This document shows positions 48,398-60,114 of a stretch of 64,000 nucleotides of DNA, one piece after another. The notes under the pieces were generated by a model that was not told the origin of the DNA, searched no databases, and worked only from the letters and a program-made list of their open reading frames with translations. Position 1 is the stretch's first letter. Every line of letters begins with the position of its first letter. This stretch comes from Rhyacichthys aspro (Eukaryota; Chordata; Actinopteri; Gobiiformes; Rhyacichthyidae): the NCBI GenBank assembly GCA_036850595.1, contig CM072161.1, forward strand, positions 9,817,905 to 9,881,904, written 5' to 3'. The translations under genes and the position numbers were made by a program.

Positions 48398-51300
48398 ATG
48401 GAAGGAGATGAGGTCAGTTTTCCGCCAGATTCTTCGGATGATCTTTCTCAAAGAGGGAGCGTGGCCTCTTCTGCAACACTTTCCCGTGGTATGACACATT
48501 ATAAACACATGATAAAAGTGCAATAATACGAAGTAATCTCACTCAAAGGCTTCTTATTTCTCTCTTTTTTCATCTCTCAGCCCAAGATGTGCTTATATAT
48601 CTGTTTGGGGACAGCGCAGTGCATTTAACAGTTGAAGGCATCGGCAGTGTCACCGTCCAGGAGTTGGGTCGCAGTGTTCGTGAAGCTCTCAACATTCCTG
48701 ACTCGGTACAGGATGTTTTTGCCTTTTGGTTGTGTTCACCATTGCTCGGTAAGACACTTTTCAACTTTCAGGAGTCAGTAACACCTCTGTGCAAAAAAAC
48801 TGAATAGAGATTTTGTTCAGAGTTGCAGTTAAAACTGAGGCATCAGCCCTACAAACTGTGTCGGCAGTGGCAGGATCTTTTGTATCGCTTCACTGATGCC
48901 TCGGAAGATGACATATCACAAGGTAGGGGTCATTTGTTTCTGAATGTGTTTATATCCCATTATATTATCTATGTATCCAGAGAATGGCATTTTCCCTCTG
49001 GATGTGGTGGTTACATTGAAATTGTTAGTTGTTTGTTGCTCAGAAAGGCAACTTTCTGTGGGATAAGGTCAAGACACAAAGGTAGTTGGCATGACAACAG
49101 AAAGGACCTGTGTCCAAGCTGAGCGGACACAAAGGTGGTAAAGGACAGGTCCATTTAGAGACAAGAAAGCTTTTTCATTTTTCCTTTGTTGCTGCTGACC
49201 CCTTACATTATGTCATTGAACTATGATTTGTACTTTGATTGACACACAACAAGTTGACTGTAATGTACATCTTCTCCTCAGATGAGCCATGTCTCCAATA
49301 TCGCCGCAATGTTTTTTATCCCAAATCAAAGGAACTCCAGGTAGCACACCTAAAATCATAAAGTGTTCATGTCCTTAATTGCGTTGTTCATGTTAATTTT
49401 ACCTCATCTCTTTCTGATCAGATAGAAGATGAGGTAGTCCTTAGACTCTTGTACGAAGAAGCCAAAAGCAACATCCTTACCGGACGATATCCCTGCGACC
49501 CAGAGCACTGGACAAGCCTAGGTGCTCTGAGTCTTGCCTTAGAAGAAGGAAGTGGTCTAGAGAGCCAAAAGCTGACTACTACAATAAAGTAAGTTTTAAA
49601 CTCAAATTTAGCTTTAAGGTAAAACGTTTGAGGTTAAAAGGTTAGTCAGAGCAGCGTTAAGTGCCATTGCAAAACTCAATTTTGCTAAAAAGAAAAGGTC
49701 ATCGTGATTGTGATGATGAGGAGTTTGTTTTTCATGTTGAGAACACTCACACAGTGCCTTTTGAAGTTATTTAATATAATTTTGCTCGCCACAGTTAAAT
49801 TTACATAACATAGCAATTTTGCATCTTCCTTCTGTTCCTTCTTGAGTCTACTACATAAAACCAAGTCTGAAAGTGAAAAAGGACACATTATTTTATATCA
49901 TGTGTTATATTTAAAGCAAAGGGGAATATAACAAGAATAAACAGCTTTTCAGACCAACGGACCATTTTATCTTTTCCCTATCCATAGAGAAAAGAAGCTG
50001 TCATCTTTTCTGCCTGCTCACGTTGCCATGGGGAGTGGAGGTCTGCTCTCCACGCTGAGAGGGAAGTCAAGTCGTCAGGCAGGTTTGGAGCAGAGCCTTT
50101 TAGAGGAATACAGAAAGATCAGCACATTTGCGGGAAGCTCTCCTGAGTCCATACATCTCCTGCACCAGTACCTCAACACGTGCCACACTCTGCCTTATTA
50201 TGGGTAGGGATAGAAGCGCACCTTTTCTTATATTTTTGTCGTTGAAAAGATAATCTTAATAACATGACTATGCCAAAAACTTCTCCCAAATGAAACAATA
50301 TTTTTGAACAGATGTGGCTTCTTTTATGGAGAGATTGACAAACCTGTCCAAGGAATCCTTCAAAGAGCACGACGCAAAGCTGTCATTGTTGGAATCTCTC
50401 TTGAAGGAGTGTATGTGATGGATGTCAAAGAAAAGGTGTGCAGATCTAAATATACATTAGTATTTGTTAAATGAGTTGTAATACTTAAATCTCTTAATAA
50501 TCAGAAGCCTATATCTTTTTGCAGCATGTATTGCTTGGACTGAGATTCAATGAGTTGTCCTGGGACCACAGCTACCCAGAAGAAGAGGGGGACTCTCACA
50601 TACTGTGGCTAGAGTTTGATGGAGAAGAAGATGGCACTCCTGTCAACAAGCTGCTGAAGATCTATTCAAAACAAGTACGTACATGTACTTTTGTTTTCTA
50701 CCCTACTTGTATATTTTGCATTTACAGCAATTTCATTACTAAAGAAAATGTTTTGTTGACCTGGATATTTTAGCTTCATGTCCGTTAAAGTCTGACAAAC
50801 AAAAGAGAGCTTGCTGCCTGATTTTGAAACAGATTTGCTTCACTTCCAATGTTTTAAACCGGCACAGAGAGGATAAGCATTATCTATGGAGAACACTCTG
50901 TGCACCTGTTTATCAAAGCGTCAATATCTGCTGCCACTGGTGCTTTGTTTTAGCAAGACTTTTCTGATAATAGATTTGGAAAAAGCAGCTTTAAAACAGA
51001 CAGCTTATAATGGATGTTATAAATGTTGATATACGGTGTTACAATGCTGCATAATAGTAGGGTAGGTACATATAGTAGTACATAAAGTGATCCTCAAATA
51101 TTAAAAGTTGAAGTAAAATTGTCTGTAAAGATCTGTTGTCAATTCCTGTTAAAATGTATGTTACACAGGCAGAGCTAATGAGCGGCTTCATTGAGTTTTG
51201 TGTGGAGCTGAAGTCCGTATCTGACGGAGGAGGAGCGGCGGCAGCTGACACAGATGGCGACCCAAGTCTGCCTCAGCAAGCTTCTGGAAAAGACTTGAGC

Positions 51301-51625
51301 AACAAGAACGGGAGAGGAGGACGCCGTGGTTTACTGCGCAGACAAAGCAGTGTTGTCTGCAGCCGTGTCCATTCACTTAACACCATTAGCTACGTGGACA
51401 ATGGTGAGTTCAGGGCTCATTCTTCACACATAAAGATATGCTGGGCTACATTATACAAGGGGACATATGCATTTTACAATTACAGTGTAACCGTACTTTG
51501 ATTGCTTTTCAGGAAAAGAAATCAAGCGCTTGAAACCGAAAAGAGCTGCTTCTTTCTTCACCCGACAGGCAACGATATCTACTTATTCTGCTGTTCAGGT
51601 GACAGACAGTCTGGAGCAGGGTTAA
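48398..51625 (+). CDS. frmd8: FERM domain-containing protein 8 (iTAP/Bili)
   Basis: Exons 48398-48488, 48581-48748, 48821-48922, 49282-49340, 49422-49588, 49988-50203, 50312-50435, 50525-50674, 51169-51403 and 51513-51625 join in frame to 474 residues (human FRMD8: 464). FRMD8 binds the cytoplasmic N-termini of iRhoms and so stabilises the iRhom/ADAM17 sheddase at the cell surface; it has also been linked to Wnt signalling through LRP6. After a short acidic/Ser N-terminus, a FERM F1 lobe (about 30-110, DVLIYLFGDSAVHLTVEG), an F2 lobe, and an F3/PH-like lobe (about 265-375, YGCGFFYGEIDKPVQGIL to KQAELMSGFIEFCVELKS) are recognisable. The C-terminal tail is basic, with RRGLLRRQSSVV and SLNTISYVDNGKEIKRLKPKRAASFFTRQ, the typical FRMD8 end. 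The ATG is three bases into its exon. All splice sites are GT-AG. Confidence 0.93.
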
Positions 51626-53490
51626 CCTTTCAGCAAGTCTCCTATTTGCCTTCAAAAGACCAAACCTTTACACTGAGAGTTATTGAACAATGAAACACTT
51701 GACATTTAACTGTTGATATGAACATGTGGAAAGGACCAAGAGAGGGGTATAAACAGAAGTGATCATATTTATCTGTTGAAGTTGTATATAAAGAGAAAAT
51801 AGTATGTGAAAAACATTATGAGCTCTTCCATGTTCCAAGGTTGGACTGAAGTGGGTAAAGCAGTTCATTATTTAATGGTAAAAAGGTCTGAGTAAAAGCC
51901 TTATTGAAATCCTGTCATATCTCATTACAGCTGTCCAGGCACTCAGTTCAAAACCATTTTAGTACTCGAGAGTAATGTGAAATGGTATAATTCATCTATG
52001 ATAAACCTCAATGGGGTGCTACCACAGCATTACCTCTTTTTTATTTTGTACTAACATTTTGATACTTCTGATATTGTGGTGGCTCCAAGTCACCTCAATT
52101 GTTTTGGTTATATTTCAGGGTATGTATTCCTGCTATTCTCTGTCATAGACTGTGCCTTGTCTCTGTGAATTCAACTGGGAGGAGCCACTTAGAAAAGACA
52201 TTATAGTACAAACATTATAGTTAAACTAAACATAAAGAGTCCATATGGGAGCACATTTATCTAAAGATGATCTTTCTCAATACATGTGTGTGAACTTGGT
52301 TTTGGTAACCAACACGTAATGCATGGGACTGGCATTGACACAATCCATTTTTGTTACCCATTTGGAAAACCATGTAATGTGAATTTGATCAAAATATGTT
52401 AACTGTCAGAGTCACAAAGTGATCCATCCAACAGAGCCCCTACTTTGTATGAAAAAGAAAAACTGAACTGCACAACGAAATTGCTTAGAAAATGATATAT
52501 AAATAAATCATTACCAATTAACAAATCAATTTGAAACACAACTTTCATGTTTATAACTGAAGTCTGTCCAACTTCCAACCCACTGTCCTATATTTGAATC
52601 TACTTGTTCCACTGGATTATTTTATGGTAAAAAATATTGATGTTATTCAAGTAATGACAGGGACTTTTTATATAAATGCGCATTGTGTAAACAAGAGACT
52701 AACTGCCCAAGAAATTGAAGTATGCTGTTACAATCACACCAAAGCGAGCCTGTTTACCATGCTGCAGTACAGCATACTACCTTATGCCTCAGAGACAAAT
52801 GTAAAGACTGGGTCCTGGCTTCTCTGGGTGTCTGAATGAACAAGTTCACCTCACTAAAAGCCATTAAAATGTCAACTCAGCCTTCCACTTAAACTTGCTC
52901 CTTCACGGGGAAGCCGGTTATTCCTGGTTCTGCTGAACATGCAAACTACAGAATGTTGTTCTTTTATATGCTTTCACTTACTATGTAACTCTCCATTATA
53001 TTGTTACATACACTATGCATGCCATGTTGTAGAATAGTCATTCCAACATATGACACCTCATGTGATACTGCACTATAAATACTAATACACTGTTGTTGAG
53101 TCATTTGCATCTGCTGGTGTTTTGTATAGTTTGATAGATTATTCATTTTCATATCTTTTTAAAAAAAATGTACATTATTTTAAAGAAATTGGTAATTTTT
53201 AAAGCAATAAGTGCCTTTTTATTTCTAACAATTTGGCTGGCTGTATTTGGTGCTTGCGTAGGAATGGACAATTTTGGTATTGCTCTTAACTAAAAAGTTT
53301 ATGTTTTGTGATGTGTTCTCTTATCTTTTCAATGCATTTCAACTTTAAAATTCATGTTAGTTTATGAGTTACTGTATACATACACGAGTTAAACTGCTAT
53401 TATTTGTTCCTCTTTGTACAGTGGCAGTCAGTTCTGCCTTCATTAACTTACGCCTGTATAATAAACGTTTATAAATAAATATTCAGCGTG
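51626..53490 (+). other. frmd8: frmd8 3' UTR
   Basis: About 1.85 kb of AT-rich, frame-poor sequence from the stop codon to AATAAA at 53,460-53,465; a second signal is at 53,474-53,479. There is no promoter-like or coding sequence, and it ends just before the vps51 promoter, so a long 3' UTR is the simplest reading. An earlier end cannot be excluded. Confidence 0.5.
53460..53465 (+). terminator. frmd8: frmd8 poly(A) signal
   Basis: AATAAA, with a second AATAAA at 53,474-53,479, followed by GTGTTTAAATATATATTTGTTCTC-like U-rich sequence. Confidence 0.5.
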
Positions 53491-53599
53491 AACCTCACAG
53501 TGTTTAAATATATATTTGTTCTCTAATCTGGTGCTGTGATGTATTATCAAAATACAATTTTCTACTAAAACAGGATGTTTCGGTGTTTTTTTACTTATT

Positions 53600-53956
53600 T
53601 CCCTGCAGTGTATTCAACTTCCGGTCTGATTGACGATCGCCTCTTGACTACATAAACTCTTTGGCGACGTATCACTGGTGTCACCTGATAGGCTACAAAT
53701 CCGGAAGCAAAATGCTTCGACGCTAGTTGCTTGTGTTTATTCTGAATTATTCGGATTTCATAACATTTCTCATTATTATTAAAGACGCGAGCCTTTACCG
53801 TAAATGTGTAGTGATATCTAGGATTAATATCGATCATCCTCACGGAAATATTTAAATACATTTTGTGATTTTTCTAACGCAAGCTCCACGTCCCGTCCTT
53901 TCCTCTGGTTAAGCGTCGTTTTATTTGTCCCTTTCAAAAGCGGCTCTGAGTTCAGA
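53600..53956 (+). promoter_or_regulatory. vps51: vps51 promoter and 5' UTR
   Basis: A compact stretch of about 490 bp separates the frmd8 poly(A) signal from the vps51 ATG. It contains two ETS-type sites in opposite orientation, CTTCCGG (53618-53624) and CCGGAAG (53701-53707), typical of housekeeping promoters, with several CpGs and no TATA box at a convincing place. Confidence 0.5.
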
Positions 53957-56900
53957 ATGGACAGCGAGGCGGACGGTGCTGTGGCGGTGTCGGAAGATAA
54001 CGGCAGGAGACGCAGGGTACACGGCATGTTGAAGCTGTACTACGGGCTGAATGAGGAGGGAAAGGCCGCGGAGCAGGCGGAGTCCCTGGATCCCTGTGAC
54101 ATAAATGGGCCCCACTTCGACCCGGAGCTTTACCTCAACAAGGTGCTGTCATGTTACCTCTTCAGATATTATGATGTCTGTGCATGTTTACTTGTAATTC
54201 AATATGCATCTAAATGATACAACGCCTTTAGATTGACCATATGTCCCCATTTTCATTGTTTCATGTCTCAACAAACCTCTGACATGTCCCCTTTCTTAAA
54301 ACTGCCTATCCCCAGTGTGACAGTTTTAATGTACAGTACAGTACAGTTGCAGCATTTAAAGATTTTTGCATATCTCACTCAATCCAGTTCCCATGAGGCT
54401 GTTTCAGTTTTTACTGATAGAAATTTTATTACAAATCTAAATGAACAAATGTCTATATGCAATCTCTAACAATGCTGCCTGAAAATGATAGGAATTGAAA
54501 TATTTTTACAAATGTATGCAATAATGCTTTTCTTGAACGCTGTCTCTTATATTACTTGAAATATTTCCTACAGTTGAGGAGAGAGTGCTCTCTTGCTGAG
54601 TTAATGGACCACGAGACATGCATGGTCAAACAGATCCGCTCTCTGGACAGTGACATGCAGACACTGGTATATGAAAACTACAACAAGTTCATATCTGCCA
54701 CAGGTGAGGGAACTACACTCTTAGTAACTCAGACTTTGAAATGTATACTCTGTCTTTAATATGTTATTTTCTCTCTCCAGACACAATAAGAAAGATGAAG
54801 AATGACTTTAAAAAGATGGAGGATGAAATGGACTGTCTCTCTGCAAATATGGCTGCAATCACAGACTTCAGTGCCAGAATCAGTGGCACACTTCAGGATC
54901 AACATGTGCAGATTACCAAACTCTCAGGTAACACAAATATTTCATATGAAAAGGACACTTAATTTTGGATTTATTTTACATTTCAACTTGTTAATTCCAG
55001 GAGTCCACACACTGTTAAGAAAGCTTCAGTTCCTTTTTGAGCTGCCTGCGAGACTAAATAAGTGTCTGGAGCTCCAGGCCTATGCTCAGGCTGTGAGCTC
55101 CCACCGCAGAGCCCGCTGTGTACTGCAACAGTACAGTCACCTGCCATCCTTTAAGGGCATTCAAGATGACTGTCATGCCATCATGGACAAGCTGGCTCAA
55201 GAGCTACGACAGAAGTTTAGGTGAATTTATGTTGCTATTATTCATGGTTTAATGAGTAATGGTAAATTCATGGCTCATGTCTCGTGCTGTTATGTCCTCA
55301 TAGTTTAACTTAAACACATAGACAAATAGTCACAGATTTATAGCTTCATTATTAAATAACATAATAATCCAGTAATACATAACACAGAGAGGAGGTGTCC
55401 TGTCGGCAGACCCAGGATACGATGGAGTCACTATGACTCTGACCTGGGACTACCTTGGTATACCTTCTAAAAGAGCTACAGGAAATCTGGGTCTCTCTGC
55501 TTAGACTGCTTTCCCCACAAAAAAATAGTTAAATTAAAAATAATTGTTAAATATTGCTCCATGGACCTTTAACTGGGAAGAAAAGGAAACATTATTTATA
55601 CAGCACAATTAATATTTGAGGTAATGCAAAGTGCTTCACAGAATTAAAAGATAAATTAATAATACACAGAGAAGAAGAAACATAAAATATAGCATACAGA
55701 TAAATACATAAAATACAGAATTAAAGCTAAAGACTACGTCTGTAAATGTGTAAATCACTAAACTTACAATTTGGCTCAATTTGTCCACAAAAAAGACCAT
55801 TCTTATATTCTTTCTTTCTTTTTTTAAAACTACAGTAGTATTATCTTTGCATGTTTTAATCTTTAAGTTTACAAATGCAAGATTTGCGTGCACCAGATTT
55901 CACAAATGTTTTTCTTTTCCCCCTTTTGATTGCATCTGTAGGGATGGTGGCTCAAGTTCTAAAGACTTATCCGAGTGTGTGGAGCTGCTGCTACAGCTGG
56001 ATGAACCCGCTGAGGAGCTGTGTGATAAGTTCCTCAGCCATGCCCGATCTCGGCTCGAGTCAGATCTCCAGGGCCTGGAAGCAGAGATAAGCCCAGATGC
56101 TTCGGCTGTGAAAGCTGCCTTTGCTGCTTCTGCGCAAAAAGCCTCATCAGGTGCAGTTCCTGGATCGCCTACTGATAACTCTCCTAAAGCCAGCACTCTG
56201 TCCTCTCCCACCTCACCCAAAACCGACATCCTCGAATTCATCGACCGAGGCTGCAATGAGTTTGTCAGCAGCTTATGCTTAGTGATTGCATCTTATCAAG
56301 AACTGTTTATTAACCACCCTCCAACTGGAGAGCTAGCAACCAAGAATATTCCCCAGATGGCAAATGGAAAGCTGCACGCTTTTGTAGATGATCTTGCTGT
56401 TCGGTATTTCTCACTCGTTGAGCGAAGGATACAAGAGGAAAAGGGGGTGGGGGATAACTCCCTTCTGGTGCGAGCTTTGGACCGTTTCCACCGCAGACTG
56501 CAGGCGGTGACTAAACTCCTTCCAGGTTCTTCTGTTCCAAACCAGGGCACCGAGATTGTGATTCGTGCAGCAAACGAGCGTGTCAAGCAGTACCTGTCTG
56601 CTTTGCAGAGCTTCTATATGGACAGCTTGACGGATGTGAGGCAGGCCCTGGCCACGCCCCGACTCTCTGTTGCCGGAGCTTCTGCGGTTGGGGGACCACC
56701 ATCCAGCAGAGACAGCCCCAGCAGTCTACCTGAACTGCTCTCCTCCCTGTCAAATTCCATTCTAAATCAGATTAAATCTGTGCTGGCATCAGTGCACCTC
56801 TTCACAGCTAAAGACATCACATTCTCCAACAAGCCTTATTTTAAGGTCAGCAGTTACACATGCATTTCTCCATATCGGTCCTAAATAGTTGCTTCACGAA

Positions 56901-58534
56901 ATACATTTCCTTGTCTATGTCAGAGGATATAATTTGATGACACAGAATTAGTGTGCTGATTACAGCTATTGTTTGGCTTAATCAAAGTTTGTTGGAAGTT
57001 TTATGTTTAAAGGTACTACGTGGCAAGAACTTGGGCTGATTAAATAATGACACCCTTCAAATGAAGACATCCTGTCTGGCTGTTACCTTCTATTTTCTCA
57101 CCATACAATTAGACTGATGATCTTTTCCGCCTGTCTGTCCTCTTTCTAAAGGGTGAATTCTGCAGTAAGGGTGTTCGTGAGAGCCTGGTTGTGAGCTTTA
57201 TAAAGTTTGTATGCCAGTCGTCACGTCAGTTCTGTGAAAGCGCTGGAGACAAGGGAGGCTCCACCCCTCCTGCCCTCCTGCTGCTGTTGTCTCGCCTCTG
57301 CTTAGACTATGAAACCTCCACCATCTCCTACATTCTCACTCTTACAGACGAACAGTTCTTGGTGCAGGTAAGTCCTTGTGCTAGGAAACACATAGTACTA
57401 TTGAGTAGTTGAGTTTTTTGTAAATTGAACATGTATATAACATACGTAGTTTGAAGTAACATTACTCTTTCTATTTTCCCAGCACCACAGTCCTGTTACA
57501 CCTGTCACTACTTTATGTGCAGAAGCCAGAGAAGCAGCACAGAAACTGCTGAACCATTATGTCAAGGTTGGTTTCCTCTGACAACATCAGTGCAGAAAAA
57601 CTTGCACCTGATCTTGTCTCGCTGACTGTTTGCTTTTTGTTTTACAGGTTCAGGGCCTGATTATTTCTCAGATGCTGAGAAAGAGTGTGGAAACGAGAGA
57701 CTGGGTGAACACTATTGAGCCACGAAATGTCCGAGCTGTGATGAAAAGAGTTGTGGAGGACACTACGTCAATCGATGTGCAGGTAACTGTCCAGTCAGTT
57801 TTGTGGTTGCTTTAAATGAGCTGTTTTTTGAACTTTTGTTATTATGAAACAGGTGGGTCTTTTGTATGAAGAAGGAGTGAGGAAAGCGCACAGCAGTGAC
57901 TCCAGCAAAAGGACTTTCTCCGTCTACAGTAGCTCCAGGCAACAAGCCCGCTATGCTGCCAGCTACACGCCAAGGTACATTACCTGACAACCAACACAGT
58001 GTTTGTTACCTAATGTCCATCCTGTTACAACAAGTTTACGACACATATCAGGCTGTCTGTTGTGACATGATAAAATGATTAAGGGGTTTCTGTGCTGGCA
58101 GTGCTCCCATGGACACTAATCTGCTGAGCAACATACACAAGCTGTTTTCTGAGAGGATTGACATTTTCAGCTCAGTTGAATTCAATAAGGTGAACAGAGA
58201 ATTACACAATGATCAATCTTGAGAAGTGATAAATCACACAACCCTTTAATAAGCACCGCTCACTCTTTGACAGGTGTCAGTGATGACAGGAATCATCAAA
58301 ATCAGCCTGAAGACCTTTCTGGAGTGTGTCCGATTGCGTACGTTTGGTCGATACGGGCTGCAGCAGATCCAGGTTGACTGCCACTACCTTCAGATGTATC
58401 TGTGGCGCTTCGTCTCAGATGAAAACCTCGTACACTTCCTGCTGGATGAGATAGTCGGGAGCTCCGCCCACCGCTGCCTGGATCCTGCCCCGATGGAGCA
58501 GAGTGTGATTGAAGTCATTTGTGAGAGAGGTTAA
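53957..58534 (+). CDS. vps51: Vps51, GARP/EARP tethering complex subunit
   Basis: Exons 53957-54142, 54574-54703, 54781-54927, 55001-55220, 55942-56845, 57152-57367, 57483-57566, 57648-57782, 57853-57974, 58102-58189 and 58274-58534 join in frame to 830 residues (human VPS51: 782). VPS51 is shared by the GARP complex (endosome to trans-Golgi) and the EARP complex (recycling endosomes), which tether vesicles before SNARE fusion. The N-terminus (RRRVHGMLKLYYG, FDPELYLNKL) and the coiled coil after it (ETCMVKQIRSLDSDMQTLVY, KMKNDFKKMEDEMDCLSANM) are hallmark Vps51 sequence; this region contacts the other subunits and syntaxin 6. The rest is the helical CATCHR-type rod, with a low-complexity Ala/Ser/Pro linker in the large fifth exon (AVPGSPTDNSPKASTLSSPT). 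The end is DPAPMEQSVIEVICERG. The start has an in-frame Met in a GC-rich first exon. Confidence 0.95.
54230..54330 (+). mobile_element. Partial hAT-like MITE fragment in vps51 intron 1
   Basis: GATTGACCATATGTCCCC, followed by GACATGTCCCCTTTCTTAAA, resembles the left end of the two copies near 24.3 and 25.6 kb. The right end is not recognisable, so this is at most a truncated third copy. Confidence 0.35.
55570..55660. repeat. Dispersed fish-repeat fragment in vps51 intron 4
   Basis: ATTTATACAGCACAATTAATA, then AATGCAAAGTGCTTCACAGA and ATTAAAAGA, match a pattern (TTTATATAGCGC...AAAGTGCTTCACA) often seen in teleost repeats. Ends are not defined. Confidence 0.4.
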
Positions 58535-59160
58535 GACTTAGACATATGACACTCAAAGCACATTTCCACAGACTTACACTAAAGAGTTATAAGCAGCTTG
58601 TGACTACAACCATATCAGTCTCTTCCATTACACAAATTTTTTTATCCTTATTCAGAAATATAGGACCTAAATTAATGTGTATTTATGAAAGAATTTAATG
58701 GGCTCCCCTGCTCATGAAGGTTTTTGAAGGTCACAGTCTTCAGTAATGCTTTTGAAGAAGGTGCTATCTGAGTGAGTTGACGTTTTTGATGATTTAAACA
58801 GCACGAAAAACAAGAAATTAACCCTATATTTCTGTAATAGAAGTATGTTGTCATTACAAATCACAAAAATGCAATCAGACATCAAGTAGTGAACAAGGTT
58901 ATTATCCTCTGTGCAGCATGCTCATCCTGTAATTTATGACAAATAGGGGAAATAATCAAATGATTTATGCATAACTCCTAAAAACTACTTGTTACACTAA
59001 TATTACCTGTGGCTGTTATGAAATACTAATCATTAAATGAAATTCTCCACATACAAGCATAATGAGTTAAAGAGACAAGTATCCTTTATATCAGATTTGG
59101 AAGTGACTGTAGCCTTTGCCTTCGAGTTTGTTTTGACAGTTTGTATCTTGCACATAAATT

Positions 59161-59166
59161 AATAAA
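59161..59166 (+). terminator. vps51: vps51 poly(A) signal
   Basis: AATAAA about 630 bp after the stop codon; the intervening 3' UTR has no coding sign. A second hexamer-like AAAATAAACT follows at about 59,198. Confidence 0.6.
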
Positions 59167-59339
59167 GCCTTGTACATATGCGTGGCATGACGGTCAAAAT
59201 AAACTCTGGTAAATTTGTCTGGTTCTGTGTTAAGTCCTTTTTTTAAACCAACTTGTTATACATTTTTTTTATATTAAGCGTCTAGATGGGAAGAAGGAAA
59301 CAAGGAAAAAACTCTTTCTCAAGAACCCATCGGTAGTTT

Positions 59340-59577
59340 ACACTGAACCACACAACTGGCTGTCGCCACCTCACAGAAGCATCTGATTGGTTAGACTCTC
59401 TTGTCCCCGCCCTCTTCTGATGGCTACCGAGGCATGTGATTGGCTGATGTAGTGTTACGTACAGAGAAACGTGTTCAGGGGGCGTTCCCACGGCGCGTAC
59501 CTGGAGGTTTGTCAGATAGATGCAGCAGAGTTATTTGAATGACCACACTCTCAAAAACACCTTACTTCATTAATACG
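59340..59577 (+). promoter_or_regulatory. tm7sf2: tm7sf2 promoter and non-coding exon 1
   Basis: Two inverted CCAAT boxes (GATTGG at 59385-59390 and 59438-59443) and a GC box (CCCCGCCC, 59405-59412) sit close together. GCCACCTCAC (59365-59374) matches a sterol regulatory element at seven of ten positions. NF-Y and Sp1 sites next to an SRE are the usual layout of sterol-controlled promoters, and TM7SF2 is known to be sterol-regulated. A donor (ACGGTAAGAG, GT at 59,578) ends a probable non-coding exon 1. The motifs are seen; factor binding is inferred. Confidence 0.45.
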
Positions 59578-60114
59578 GTAAGAGAAGACACTACACACAA
59601 GAACAATAACAGCTGAAACAGACTCTTGAGTGTTTTTTTCTGACTTTAATCATGTAAAAACACAGCATTCACTTTTATCTTTTATCACAGCACTATTACG
59701 GCATAGTGCACTTTGCCCAGTGGCTAGCTTATCACTACATTTAAAGATAATCTATTTTGTAAAGTTTTTCAAGTCTTTAAATTATCAATTAGTAAATGCA
59801 TGCTTAAAGTACAGTTGTTGATCAAATTAATATTAGCTACTACTACTATTATGTACTGTATGTTTGTTGTTGAGAGAGTTTGCCACACTTTAAATGGCTA
59901 ACACTGGTATTAGTGTATAATAAAGGCTAACACGCTAACTAATTAGCTAAGGTCAATGGTTACAAACACTATGTCTAGGGTTTAAAGCCATTTACAGTTG
60001 TGTGTGCTATTCTGAACATCTTTTACATAGGTACAAATGTGTACCCGTAATTATTTCTTCATTTTTATTTTCTTAATCAATTGTTGTACCTTGTCTTCTT
60101 ACAGGAGACTAACA

